Below are positions 12,352 to 24,800 of a DNA stretch of 64,000 bases, one piece after another. The notes under the pieces were generated by a model. That model was not told where the DNA came from, made no database searches, and saw only the letters and a program-made list of their open reading frames with translations. A program made the position numbers and the translations under genes. Within the stretch, counting starts at the first letter, position 1. Each line of letters opens with the position of its first letter. This DNA comes from Ceratothoa steindachneri. Lineage: Eukaryota > Arthropoda > Malacostraca > Isopoda > Cymothoidae. The stretch lies in contig OZ018338.1 of assembly GCA_963969495.1 (NCBI GenBank), forward strand, positions 45,825,206 through 45,889,205, read 5' to 3'.

Positions 12352-13985
12352 GCACTTAGATGCAGAAAATTCTAACCTCCTCAACGACTACTTCTCTTCA
12401 GTGTTCAATGAATAGTCTGGTCCATCCCCCAGCCCACGGACTGTTACTTGGGTAAGAAGCTGAGGGAAATTTACTTCACTCAATTCGAAGTAGAGAACAA
12501 AATCAACGACCTAAAGACGAAAAGTCCCCTGGACTGGGCGTGTTTCTACCCAAAGTATTGAAAGAAGTGCGCGATGAAGTGTCACAACATATGGGCACAA
12601 TCTTTAACATGTCAATCTGGACTCGATGCGTTCCGGAGAATGGCGTGAGGCGGAGGTGAGTTCCATCTTCGAGAAAGGAGACTCTAGCCAACCGTCAAAC
12701 TAAAGACCTATTAGTTTAACTTCGAAGGTTGGTAAACTCATAGAAAGCATGATGGTAGACAAAATAGCGTCATATTTAGAGTCGAACCTGCTACTGAAAA
12801 GCTGGCAGCCTGGTTTCCGGAGGCGCCGTTCATGCCTAACGAACCTTGTGCAATTCTTTCACTGAGTATGATCGAAATAAAGCGGTGGATGTTGTGTAGC
12901 TTGACTTTCAAAAAGCCTTTGATAAGGTACCACATCGCCGCCTTCTTAAGTAACGGGTGTTACTGAATGGACAGGCTTCTAAGTGGATGCCAGTTACCAG
13001 CGGTGTATCTCACGGTTCTGCCCTGTTACCACCAATTTATATCATCTATGTTAACGACATGGATAGTGACATGGTTGCGAGGATTTCTAAATTTTCCGAC
13101 GATACCAAGCTTGGTATGAACATTGCAAAGGAAAGAAACACTGCCCGCCCACAAGAAGATCTCTGGAAGATTGGGGAATGGTCCGACACGTGGCAAATGC
13201 CTTTTAACGTAAACAAATGCAAAGTAATGCATATCGGACACCGAAACCTTCAATCACGGTATATCCTTAAGGGCACTGCTCTCAAACTCACTGATACCAA
13301 GAAGAAGTTGGGTGTAACAATCACTAGTGACCTCAAGTTCTCGAAACAGCGCAGAGAGGCGGATAAAAAGGCCCAAAGGATGTTTTGCTATATAAAGCGA
13401 GAGTTTGGATATCGAAACAAGGAAATAGTACTGTGTTTGTACAATTCACTTGTCCGATTGAAGCTGGAGTATGCCGTACAATTTTGGAGTCCTTCGTTTC
13501 GAAAGGATATCGCGAGATTGGAACGTATGCATTTCAAGGCACACAAAAGTTACGATGATAGATTAAGGGAATTAGATCTGTTCTCGTTGGAGACCCGAAG
13601 ACTGTGTGGCCAGCTTATCGAAGTGTTTAAAATACTTTGAGGCTTCGACAATGTAGAGTACACTGATGTTTTCCAACTTAGTGATGGCAGAACTAGAAAT
13701 CACGGCTACAAACCTAAACTGAAACGTTACCACCGCGATCTGTGTGGAAAATTTTTCACATAAAGCATCTGTGGTAGCTAACACGTACTTCCAGTGGAAG
13801 TTGTTAACAGCAATTTTGTTGATCAGTTCAAGTCAAGACAAGACAAAGTCTTGAAAAGTGGCCGTTTGGGCACGTAAGCCGTTGAGCAGAACTGTGCCTG
13901 TTCGACTGCTAGTCCAAAGGTACCCTCTCTGAATAGACCGTAAGGTCTTCTAGGCTACTTATTATCCTTGTAGCTCCATGTAACT
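12352..13985 (+). pseudogene. LINE A2, second copy of the A1 family
   Basis: A second, more 5'-truncated copy of the LINE at 7.6-10.3 kb. Homology to A1 starts at the point equivalent to about 8,527 (AGCACTTAGATGCAGAAAAT). The best frame is 12,957-13,640: YIIYVNDMDSDMVARISK, KFSDDTKLGMN (active site FSDD), NVNKCKVMHIGHRN, GVTITSDLKFSKQ and WSPSFRKDIARLER. Against A1 it lacks about 70 bp at 12,950 (the LRNLGF/RW-type block) and 24 bp at about 13,530 (the QARATKLI block). It then runs through the shared 3' untranslated segment, whose sequence 'tagtccaaaggtaccctc' is the same as in A1, and stops at a short (TC)n tract. Confidence 0.87.
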
Positions 13986-16259
13986 CTCTCTCTCTCAGTT
14001 TGCACATCCTCCTCAAATGGCTTAGACAAAAGCAAAATACAAATACAAAAAAACTTTTTCTCTGCATGCCAAAATACAAATATAAATACATGAAAATTGT
14101 ATTTAATACAACTCAAATATAATTGTATTTGATCCATCCCTACTTTCTATACGCTCAATATTTCCAGATGCATCTGAATGATCTTTCTTTAGAACTTGGT
14201 ACTAAGTGCCCACCACTGCTAATTCGCATAACTGATATAAGGTAGCTCCCGAGCATCCCTCGACCGCATATCGGTATAAAGAAGTAAAGTTAACTTAGGA
14301 AGAAACTGATACCTTAGTGTCTGGCAAAGGTCCAGTGATCATATCTCCGAAAATAGTTTTTGCAAGATAAAAACAATACATCCCCAGATAACTTAAATAA
14401 TTAGTTATAATATCACTCATCACCGATTAACAAAGTAATTAATATATTAGGATCGGCCAGCTTGAACTTCATGACGTAACATTTTAAGCTCATTTACACG
14501 GCTTAATCTTTTAAAATAAACGATTGTTGAATACCCTGATCCAAAAAGGCGCGCTGATGGATTGTGTCATTGAACCCCATGATAAGAAACATAACCGTAG
14601 GCAAAGGTAGCATTGTAACTTACCTTAGCCAGAGTGACTAATGCATACCCTTATTCAAACTGGGTTCCGTGGCTTTTTTTCTGTCGGAGATTTTATTAGA
14701 TGCATCAGGCTTATGATTTCGGTGTTTATTATTAGGTTTATCCCCTTAAGCATGCGCTGGAGCTTTGAAATAAAATAGAAGACTATGAACACCATTACCG
14801 ACAAAGCTAAAGGGAGTATAACAAGGATTTCCAACTTCAGAGCGCTCAGCTAAACAACAAACACAATTTTCTTTAGTCTTAATAATCAATATTCGTGTCG
14901 TTGTTTTCCTCTACTCAAAGCACAGAAAGTCTAGCTATTTTTTACGCTAAAGTTTTCACTAGTAGGATAGGTCTTTTTTTGCTCCATAAGGAAAGACCCG
15001 TTCTTCTTGGATTGCTGTCAAACTAATGGAACTTCGCTCATGAGAGAAATTTCCCTTTCTTATGTTGCTCGGAATAACCCTAGATTCAAAATATCCCTTG
15101 AAGAAGACCTGTTATTACCTTCATTTACTTTGGCTGGAAATTTCCAAAGCAAAATGGCAGTAAAGAGAACACAGCAGCCTCTACCAAAGCCTTTGGAGGG
15201 CGAAAATGCCACCATAATAGACAAGATCCCTAGGCGTGGGCTTAGGCGACTCAAGATCAAGCAGGTAATAAATTTAAGCGGCTAATATTATATTTGACGA
15301 AGTAACTAGTAGCCTCCTCATAATATATATTGGCCGTGGATAAACTCTCCAGCAGTTTTAAAGCTAATCCACAGACCTCAAAAAACCTGGACTGAGCTCA
15401 GAATATTGGCCAATTGCATACAGGCCCCCTAGACCATTTTTAACATTATTTGATGTTACTCGAAAACCAAGGGTAATAACTTCTTTGATGTAAGTTTTGC
15501 AGTTTTCATATATAAATATTGAGTCATGACAATGTATAGACGAAATTTATTGGTGGTAATTGGTTAAATAAGAAAAAAAGTTAAATGTATTTAATTTATC
15601 AATCTCTGCTACATTCCTGCTGAATGAAAAAAAACAATATATTATGAGGTTTTAACTCTCATTGGTTTCCATAGAGTCTCAGATCATGAATGAACGCTAA
15701 ATACCAGTAAAATGAACAATACAAATCATTCTAACTTTCAACACTAACGAGCGTCATTTTGTCAAAGTTATGATCACGAGAAACAAATTTACTGTCCTAT
15801 ATACGTACCCACGTATTGAATCTTCGTGGAACTTCTGTAATTTTACATTGCACAAATGAACACAAGATTAATACTGAAATTATGCCAAAACAATGTTAAC
15901 GTTCCACAAAAGTATTTATTTCTTAAGGCCATTCAATTTTAGTTTTCTATCAGTGCTCTTGTTGTGAGCTGCATCTGAATCAATTTTTCGTTTAGAATGC
16001 ACTTCACTGTTTCTTTCTCTGCTATAGTTAGATGTGAAGACAGTGAACAGACTGGCCGCCATTTTGGGGTACAATATTTTCCAAAGATATGAACACTAGC
16101 ACAGGCTCAATGTAGCCAGCTGGTCATCTTCTTCTCTAAGTACAATAAAGACCTTCTGGAACGCCTCCTTAGGGTTCTTTCCTCCTTCATAAGCCACCTG
16201 TATATGTAACATACATTTTTGGTGAGACAGACAGTCTTGTGAGAGGGTCATACTAGCCT
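13986..16259. other. No supported gene
   Basis: An AT-rich stretch with scattered short ORFs only. The 92-residue ORF at 15,007-15,285 (plus) and its 66-residue antisense partner match no family I recognise and overlap each other, so at most one could be real. Confidence 0.6.
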
Positions 16260-16852
16260 ACTACGCGAGAGCAAGGTTGTAAATGATTTGAGTTTACCCT
16301 TTTGGGATACTTCCATGTCTCTGTCCACTTACTCGGTGACACGGGTAAGTTTATTTGAAACCTTACTGTCAATAAAGATGTCTTAACAAGACCAGCACCT
16401 GTGAGTAGGCAGGATCTTGTGTGCCAGGTAACCAGCCAGGTAAATAATTGCCAGTTCAGTCCATTCACCCAGCTTTTCATGGATAGCTGCATCCACCAGC
16501 TCCTGGGTGACTCTGGTATCATTAAAGTGTCGGTGCTGCCTTGCTTCCTCCATCTCAGGGGGCACTGCTCTCAAGCTGTAACCAGACAGCCCAAGCAGGT
16601 TTCGCACTCTTACCACTGCCTCCTCCTCCATGAACTGAGGGACACTAGGCCAATTATATGTTCTGGGTTACAGCCAGTATCACTGCGTTTTAGAGCAGAG
16701 ATCCACTTCTTACGGATCTCTTGCCTGTCAAACTTAGTGAAGGCAAACACTGAGTGCTTACAGGGTGCTTGGCCACCCGCTGCAATAGCCTCCTTTTCTG
16801 CTTCCGAGGGTCTGTACCCAGATCGGCATTGGACGGCAGCACACTTAACCAT
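16260..16852 (-). pseudogene. THAP / P-element-like transposase, internally deleted
   Basis: The minus-strand ATG at 16,852 begins MVKCAAVQCRSGY, followed by HSVFAFTKFD and IRKKWISAL. This is the layout of a THAP domain, a C2CH zinc finger that binds DNA in THAP proteins and P-element transposases. The closing C-x2-H is not visible: similarity ends near residue 65. At about 16,620-16,640 the reading moves to another frame with EEEAVVRVRNLLGLSGY and then TELAIIYLAGYLAHKI, which resembles the 'Y-x-AG-Y-x-x-xK' segment near the C-terminus of P/THAP9-type proteins, followed by two Cys (CWSC) and a stop. The catalytic RNase-H-like core that should lie between is absent. The THAP call is firm; the P-like tail is probable. 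Confidence 0.65.
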
Positions 16853-16919
16853 GCTGAGTTAACCATATCTGCGTGAACATAAGGGTAGTAAAAAAACAAA
16901 AAAATATATCGTAATCATT

Positions 16920-17190
16920 ATCATAAGTCATAGCAACAAAAATGATAATAATACTGAAAATAATAATAATTATAATAACAATAATGATAAATTATTATTA
17001 GTATTATTATTATTCATATTATTATTAAAGAGTGCTAAAATATATAAAATATCCTGCTACTTATCAATTCTTACTACAATGGCGTAAAATGGTGATATAA
17101 TCGACATTAATACTACTATGACTATGTACTAGCTACTACTACTATTAGCAACAATAGTAGCCCCCCCCCCACCACACACACACACAAAAT
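16920..17190. repeat. Low-complexity AAT/ATT tracts, C-run and (CA)n
   Basis: AAT/ATT-rich DNA at about 16,940-17,035, a C homopolymer at 17,161-17,170 and a short (CA)n after it. Confidence 0.85.
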
Positions 17191-17396
17191 GTTGTGTTGG
17201 GTGTAAAAAACAAAAGTCTCGTCCTTAAAAGTTTGAAAACAATTTTGCCAGAAAAGCACAAGGAACAAGGCACAGACCTCTTAAAACTTCTTTAACATTA
17301 CAGTAAAAAGGATGCAGTTTGGGGTAAAAATATATAAAAATAATGTAAACTTACCATAGCTTACGAACACAAGCACCCGTCACTTGTGGCTGCATT

Positions 17397-17453
17397 CACT
17401 GATGAATTCAAACAGGGCGTTCCCTGCGGCCGGCGGCGCGTTTGAATTCAGTG
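17397..17453. repeat. GC-rich inverted repeat
   Basis: CACTGA-TGA-ATTCAAAC at 17,397-17,413 is the reverse complement of GTTTGAATTCAGTG at 17,440-17,453, apart from an extra TGA triplet. The 26-bp loop is GC-rich (ccctgcggccggcggcgc). It lies about 550 bp upstream of the THAP start codon on that gene's 5' side. Confidence 0.7.
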
Positions 17454-19424
17454 GGGCCGTTATACACAGGCGACATTTAAAATATAGGGCAGTGGCCAGC
17501 CAATGTTAAAGATGTCTATGGCTAATCTTTTAATTGGACTTCTCGAGTAAGTTAATATCTGGAAGAACGCTAAATCCTGCAATCAAGAACTGATACCTTC
17601 AAAATCTCCCAGGATGTGGAACATTGTATAAAATTTTCTTAGAAGATAGGGTGAAGTAATAATGACAGCTTAACTCCAGTAATACTTTAATGTACATTAG
17701 CAATTAAACCCGATCGATTTAAATGATTACTGACTGCATCCTGCTCTATTTTAGGACAAATTGTCGCCGCGTTTATACGTCTTCTTCTTATAAATTCGAT
17801 TCAGAAACTACTCCTATCGGATTTATATTCTAACAGCGTGTCTGAAATATCTTCGTTTGAATTCATTAATTTATAAAAAAGTCTATCTACGATTTAAAGG
17901 TGGCCTTAAAGTTCAGTAGTTTAGAAGTTTGACCGCATTTGCGATTTTGTCTCAACATCCGAAGTTCTTTGACCATGAAATAACTCAAAAGAGTAAAAAA
18001 CAAACAATGACCCAGAGAGTAAAAGGTCTATGGCAAAGAATGTATCTTACTCCAACAAAGAAGCAATAGCTCTTTAATTTAAGGAACTCACCGGATTATT
18101 CCCTTCGAAGGACCATTTTATTAGGAAAGTTTTTCTCCTAAAACCACTTAGAACAAATTTTAAATATACATATACCACTCTACGCACGACTGTTGTGCTT
18201 AGCTGGTTCTAAGGTGAGCTAAATCCTACATAAAGTAAAGATAATTAAAGCATAATAAATACAAATGCTTACCCTCTGCTTCCGGAAGTTAAGGATCCAT
18301 ATTTGTTCAGATCAACCTCTCAGGCTTGCTGCGACAAGCCGATGAACGAAAACATAATGGGACAGACAATATGTGTCTCTCTCCTTCGCTTGGGCTCCAG
18401 ATGTCGGCTACGCTCTTTCCTCGACTTACCATAATATGATTCCTAAATTTAATCTCTCCAAGCGTTGGCGCGCATACGCTCTACCCTCGTAATTTGAAAC
18501 CAAGCTTTTCCAACGCAATTATGTCAAAAAATATTAAAAAGAATAAATATAAAGCAAAATATTATTTGGAATGTGAAGCAGTTTTCCCTTAACCTCTCTT
18601 TTCTCATAGAGGCGTTTTTCAGTTACAAATTTTCAATGATGTTAAAGATACCCCTAAACAGCTAGTTCTCTAGCTCAAAGGTGGGTCCCCAAAGAAAAGG
18701 AGTCTCCTCCACTCCCAAATTGCGTCTTGAGTCGATTGTATCAGGTGAGAGGGTTACCCAATGTTCGACCCCTCTGTTGCCTGACGCAGTTTATTTTACA
18801 CAAAGCTGGTCAATTTCTGGGACCTTAATAAACATAATAATACGGCCTCAAGCTCGAAGGTAGGTTCTATTAAGGGAACAGATCATGGCGCACGGGGAAA
18901 AAAACTCATATCCGTCTCTAGTCCTGGGCAGGACTCTTCCAAGGATATTAATTATCCAGATTAAAAAGAAAACATGAGGAGGAAAAGAAAATGAAAGTTT
19001 CTCTCCCTTCCAGAACGGCTCTGAAGAATGGCGAGTTCTTCGTCATTTTGGTTAGGAACCAGGCCGAAGCGAGTTCTTCCGTACTCGTGAATCTTCACAG
19101 GTGTAAGAAAAAATAGTGAAAACTACGCCCGTCCCCCTAAAAAAGAAGGCACAGAAAAAGACGTTGAGTAATTTAATTCGAACTTAGTATAATGGTGAGC
19201 ATTGCCAGGGATCTGCTAAACTACTCCCTCAAGGACATCATTTTACAATTAGGCCTCCAGGATTGCAGTCAGTATTGAGAGTAAGGTGATAACGGATTGA
19301 ATATTCTCGAGGCATCCCCTTCACTCTTTTTAAGATTTGGCCTGCACAAGATACCTGAATCGCTGTGTTCTGGCTAGTTCGAATACCATTTGAAGGCATT
19401 CATGTCTTTAACGCGGTCTAAATT
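17454..19424. other. No supported gene
   Basis: Mixed-composition DNA. The 60-residue ORF at 18,681-18,863 has no recognisable domain. If 19.4 kb is a retroelement protease, part of 18.6-19.4 kb might be decayed upstream coding sequence, but I could not align it to anything. Confidence 0.5.
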
Positions 19425-19790
19425 TACTTGACGTGCAAAAAAGGCTTAACTCTAGTCCCTCTGAACATTCCGATTGGTAAACTTGAACAGGAGGCCCTAA
19501 CCATCAAGGCTTTCGACCATACTTCACAGAAAAAGACTGAGGAGATAGTTCTGTCACTGACTGCACGACTAGTCATCTCCTACTCATTACCACCAAAAAT
19601 AATTGACCTTCGAAAGGAGATAATCGCCTATTAGTGGCGAGCTGAATCTGACGCTTGGGAACATCGGCTATATTCACAACGGCATTGTCTATTCTTCCCT
19701 CTTTTCTTCATGGACACAAAACATCATTCTTCCGTCCTAGAACAGACAGCGGAATTCCTATACTCACTTTTCCATGGCGCATACTCCTCT
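19425..19790 (+). pseudogene. Possible retroelement aspartic-protease remnant
   Basis: The frame at 19,428-19,634 contains GKLEQEALTIKAFDHTSQKK then EIVLSLTARLVISY. This resembles the flap and following strands of pepsin-like proteases of LTR retrotransposons (pattern IKAFDxTxxxxxGEIxLxV). After two stops, a shifted frame gives LNLTLGNIGYIHNGIVYSSL, which resembles the LLGRxWIHxxGAVPSSLHQ segment that follows in those proteins. The catalytic DT/SG motif is not visible upstream. No pol or LTR is seen nearby. Weak but internally consistent; it could be chance. Confidence 0.35.
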
Positions 19791-19909
19791 TTTTAGACCA
19801 CCATCCCGTTCTACAACCCGATGTACGGCTCCTCGTTTAAGCGGTACAGTGATATTTATTAAAAAATTAGACTGAATTTTCAAATCGAATGAAGTATATT
19901 TTTTATATA

Positions 19910-21900
19910 GCGCTTTGTTTTGCGTGGCCTGAAGTACGTTTTGAAGTTGCTTTTTCACCTTAACTGGCCTGAATGAAGGCTAGTTGAGGGAAAGGAAAAG
20001 GGATTTTTCTTCGCTGCCTCAAGGACAAGTGGTTATTTTGTTCATTGGAGATCTTTCCACTCTTTTTCACATACTATTTTCTTTGTTTTCATAACTAATC
20101 CCTAAACACACACATTCACGCACAGATACCCGCACCCAGAAACTTGGTCTCCCGATTCTTTCCAAAATTACACCCTCGGGTGAAATGACGGAGTGAGGAA
20201 GGACCTTACCTGACCGGCCAAAACTGGGTAGGGGTAAGGACTTCGAGGCAATTTACGGTGAGCTAAATATTGCTCACGTGCGCCTAATTGATATTCTAAT
20301 GGCTATTCGGCCCTCTGTGCGAGGCAGGGGGACACCGAAGGCCTCACCTCCCCGCGTGCAACAGAAGTCCTACAAAAAATTAATCTCAAACCACAGACAC
20401 TGCCAAAAATACGCTCTCATAGGAGCGTAATCGTCCGCCTCCTCCACCCCTGGGTTGGAGGCCACTCTACTGATGAAATAACGGAGGAGATTCTTTGGAA
20501 TAACTCATGGGTGAAAGTTGCCTAGGTTATAAAATTCGAAGGCTACATCCACGTTTTCAAAGTAGTATTCGTCGAAACCACTATGGCAATAAAAGCAAAG
20601 GAAGCTGGCCTCCTCCTCTTTACTGTCCGTATCTGCCCAAAGCAGATTGAACGTGAGGAGTTCGTTGATCTGCAAATGTGCTTCAAGGGCTACAGGTACA
20701 ACAAACATACCACTGCTACTTTCCCAAACTCTATCACTCTAGTTTGTTTCTGTGTGAGACCAACAAGGCGTGAGTGCAGAAGTTCTGTCCAGAAGTACCT
20801 GAATTGTGGTGCACATAGGACAATGACAATGACGTGTCCCATTAAATAAGCGCAAATAAAACTAACAAAAGAAAAAGGCAAAGAAGAAGAAGAAAGGAAA
20901 GTTAACGCCACCTAGGCGAAGGTTGCCAAGGCAGCGGTCGCAGAAAGTAGTAAGACCCCAAAGCCTACTTTCTTGCAAATCGAAAACGATAAATCCACCA
21001 AAATAATGTGCTGCATATATTATGCCCACATTGCTAACTTGTCCTGGTACCTTCGCGAAGGAGTTAATAACCATGCTTGTGGTGAAAAACGGCATGGAGG
21101 AAATATGTAAGAGCGAAAAACCCTCCGTCGAACGAAGTACTAAGAGTTAATCTCCAATTTCAGAAAGAGTAAAGTGGCCAAAAAGCCTCTATTCCAGGCT
21201 ATGGCCGCCCGGCAGAACGCTCCAAATACACATATAAATGAGAAAACTCCACCTGATTCGCAAGTCGAGTGGGAGGAAGCATCCGCTGTGAGGCACAAGA
21301 AAGTGGAACATGCACCTCGCCCCCCGAAAGGCCTTGTAGTCACGTCGACCGAGTAGGTCCTAGTCATCGAAGAATCTGGCTCACAGGTACATGAACTACT
21401 CGAGGGTGCCTAACCTCAGGGTATATGCTGCCGAAGCAAACCAGTTTCCGGATGAGGTGGGCCCAGATGATATTGTCCCTGGCATAAGGGCAGGATAATA
21501 CAAATGGGACTACGAAGCTGACATACCTGAAGATCTGGTAAAGCAGGCTCTATTCCGCGACCTTGTGCAGTTCTCTACTGTCACTTCTGTTGTTCGTACG
21601 GATGAAAACTTCCGTAAGAAGAGATCTGGCCAGGGCACAGACTCGTCCGTCCTCCCTAGGAGTAAAAGTTGATAGAGAATAAACACTCTTCGTCATAACA
21701 CCTACGCTAAATTGCGATCGTAGTATCTATTGCTGGCCGTGAACTGAAGAAGACCTTACCGAAACATGACACCAAACTAATTTAACAAAATAATTACCAG
21801 AAAATACAAACCCTAAATTACTACAAATATAACCTAAATTTAACTAACCGTAGTGACAGTTTTCACCAAATCACTACAAAGGCCTGAATGCCAACCAATT
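19910..21900 (+). mobile_element. ORF1-only LINE derivative, copy 1
   Basis: A repeat alignable along its whole length to 61,655-63,690. It codes for a Gag-like protein related to LINE copy 1 ORF1 but has no nuclease or RT. Seen: LHPWVGG, EEILWNNSWVKVA, EGYIHVFKVVF, MAIKAKEAGLLLFTVRICPK, QIEREEFVDLQMCFKGYR (knuckle 1, second Cys now Gly), a Cys/His cluster ending NCGAHRTMTMTCP, MCCIYYAHIANLS, and then LRVYAAEANQFPDEVGPDD and YKWDYEADIPEDLVKQALF in shifted frames near 21,415-21,560. Stops and frameshifts break it, for example in the KVA-*-VIKF segment. The 3' untranslated end carries a stem-loop (21,850-21,877). The 5' start is approximate. Confidence 0.75.
21850..21877 (+). repeat. 3' stem-loop of the ORF1-only element, copy 1
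   Basis: GTAGTGA (21,850-21,856) pairs with TCACTAC (21,871-21,877) around a 14-nt loop, followed by AAAGGCCTGAATGCCAA. The same structure with a compensatory change is at 63,649-63,675. Confidence 0.75.
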
Positions 21901-22938
21901 GTGACAAAACATAAACATAAATTACAATTCTACGATGCCAGAGCTACCCTTTCACCAGGCATCTTACCAACTTATACTATACTGCTCTGTATGTCATTCT
22001 TACTTTAGCTGGAGATACCCTTTCCCAAGGGAGCAAATTTTTCAAACTCGAAATAAACTATTTCTTTTCTATCTTTACAAAAAGTTTGCCCACTATACCT
22101 CTCTTACTAATCGTTCTACTATTTTCTTCTCTACTTCAATTTGTCCAATGTCGAACAAATATCATTCTGATCTTTGTGAAAATTTGATTATACGTTCGGA
22201 GCCCCTCCCCCAATGAGTGATTAGTTATAGCTGCCTCAATCGTGTGACTAGAATGTTGTTGGAAGAGGATGAATGATAATTACCGGCTTTTCCCTGACGT
22301 TAGAATGGAACGTGAGTTGAGATGAGAGGTGGGATATTAAGGTCTCTCGGAGCCGAGGAATGCGAAGAAGGACGAACTTACGATTAAAATTAGAGGGAAA
22401 AAAACAAAGGGAGAACAGATTTTTTTAGACAGGAGGAGGAAAGATACTTCTTCAGATAATACTGGGGCAAAAAGGAGAGTGTTAGGGGTAGAGGATTAGT
22501 GGTGCCCCAAGTTCCATGAATATGATGCCGTATTAATTGCACTCGTACGTGTTCATGTACGCGCATGGTTTTACGTATACCTAAGAATCCCCATTTTGAG
22601 CGAAGTTATCTGCTTAAGAATTTTTAATAAAGAATTGAAGAGGAAAAATCAGTCCTATATCAACACTGGACTATCAATGACCACCTAATTAGAATCAATA
22701 ACACAAATATATTCACATTCGCTCCAGATAAGGAAAGGAGAAAATATGCAAGGGGAAAAGTCGTGCAAAGCCTTCATAAGTCGATGCAATCATCTGAATC
22801 CCTAATTCTCTATCTATTTTAAATCAATCTCAGCCTGTATTAGGAGACGCAGTGGTCGCTCATAAACCTTGGATTTATAAACTTGTTTAATTTTCTTCGA
22901 GATCTTATAACTATTTATTTCTGCGTTTATTGCACCTT

Positions 22939-23002
<64 letters not shown>

Positions 23003-24344
23003 CTTACAATTTCGTTTATATGGCAGTTATATTATTGACTCACACTGCCCTACTCTCATCCTTAATTGTGTTTGTAGCGCTATGTTGTTTGAGTCCAGAA
23101 TAAGTGGAGTGGAAAGTCCACTTAACGCTCTGCTGGAGACTGAAAGGGACTGGCATTGGCTGCCATTTCTTGATCCAGAGTGACGTTAGTAGATCTGATG
23201 AAATGTTTGATAAGTGAAGCTTTGTCCTTTTCTTTAATCGTTCTTCGAAGTATTTCTCTCAATAAAATCAAATTCAGCTGTACTTGTTCTACATATTTCA
23301 TAAGGAGACCATCCTAGATTACCATATATTATTTTCTTAAACATAACCACCAAATTGAATACGACATTTGAAGGATAAATTATAGTATACTTATCGTATA
23401 TCAGGGATTTTATAAACAAATTAATCTGTTAAAAACAATCAGTGATGGTAAACCTCTGAATAAATTTATTCTTATCGTCGGAATATCCAGATGGATTGGA
23501 TCAGATCCAAATTCACTCTTCAAAGGATCGAATGCTGAAAGAATAACTTCGTTTATTTCTTAAACAGTACATGCGTGGTGGTTTTCTTTCACTCGTAATG
23601 GCGCGTTCAATGTTATATTTTTTATTAAACTTCAATAAACACAGCCGTAGTGGTTCTTAACCTGTTATCTATTGTACGTTTACGAATCAATTTATTACTG
23701 TGGACCTCTAACAGGTAGATGTAAAAATATTTTGCCTATAACAATTTACATCGTCTGCGAGGAATGTCAGAGAACTTTGATAATGCCCAGGAGTCTAATA
23801 AAATAGGAAAAACAATTTTTATAATTATATATTCTATTCAATTAATACGTTTTGTTTGACTGATGCAGATCCACGATGCGTTATTCTTACCCTGTTCCAC
23901 TTATGTCCTTGACAGACGAAATAACCCCTTTTTACAATGTAAAATCTTATTGAGCTTTCATAACACCTAAGTGAGATCCATTGGTCTAACCTAATTTAAC
24001 AGACCGAAAACATGAAAAAGATTGCGACATATAACTAAGCATTTTTCCATAATAGTGGATGTTTTTTAGTAGCTTCACTATTTTTTAATATACGATATTT
24101 CCCATTTTAAAATCTAGCTTGAATAGGAATGAGTCATCAAGAACATATACTTCAGATGTGATCTTCACCCAAAATGGAATATTTATTTATTTTAGGACGC
24201 TGAACCGAGTTTACATATCTCTGTGCAAATTTTTCAAATGTTCAATACACACACGGTAAGATCATCATCGTTCAAATTACAACTAATCAAGATCAGGCGT
24301 GGAAAGTGATCCAATGTACTAAACCTATATATATATATTACTTT
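21901..24344. other. AT-rich intergenic DNA with a long (AT)n tract
   Basis: No supported gene. A nearly pure (TA)n microsatellite occupies about 22,937-22,999. The ORF at 21,935-22,216 has no recognisable domain. Confidence 0.7.
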
Positions 24345-24800
24345 ACCGGGTGTCTCGAAATTGAGTGCGTATTTTGATGAAATTGAAAACTTTTATGAAA
24401 ATTCTTGTTGAATTATGTTCAGTATGTTTAAATTGTGCTCTGCACAAAATTGTAGTGTTCCATGTACAGAAAACCTAGACCTATAGACAACGCGATTCGT
24501 TCACTTGTGAACAAAGTTAAAAGAACCGGATCCGTACATGATGAGAAAGGAGAGGACGGAAAAAGATTGACCCCAACAAAACTAAGCAAATTCTACAATT
24601 GTGTGAAAATTAACCAAGAACTTCGGTGAGAATCGCCAGTCAGAGAGTTGATATGCTGGAGACAACAATGCACAGAGTCTGCGTTCAACACCTATGAAAA
24701 AGCCTTATCACATTCAATTAGTACAGTCCCTTAATGAAGAAGATTATCCAAATTGAGCAGCAATGTGCGCTGAATTCGTTAATCTGGCATAATGTCATGC
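24345..24800 (+). pseudogene. Tc1/mariner-like transposase, N-terminal remnant
   Basis: The left edge (gggtgtctcgaaatt) follows a short TA tract and looks like a mariner-type terminus. The coding remnant shows an HTH region: IRSLVNKVKRTGSVHDEKG ('K-F-x-x-TGSV' pattern of this family), then in another frame TSVRIASQRV and MHRVCV, and finally YSPLMKKII with DYPN-like text. The DDE catalytic core is missing, because similarity ends near 24,800 at a 14-bp palindrome (CACACCTAGGTGTG, 24,805-24,818). It is related to the fuller copy at 42.8-43.9 kb. Confidence 0.65.

Noticed and set aside
13909..14137. Two overlapping ORFs rich in Phe/Leu/Tyr
   Set aside because: They lie in the LINE A2 3' tail and an adjacent AAATACAAAT-rich tract, and are open only by composition.
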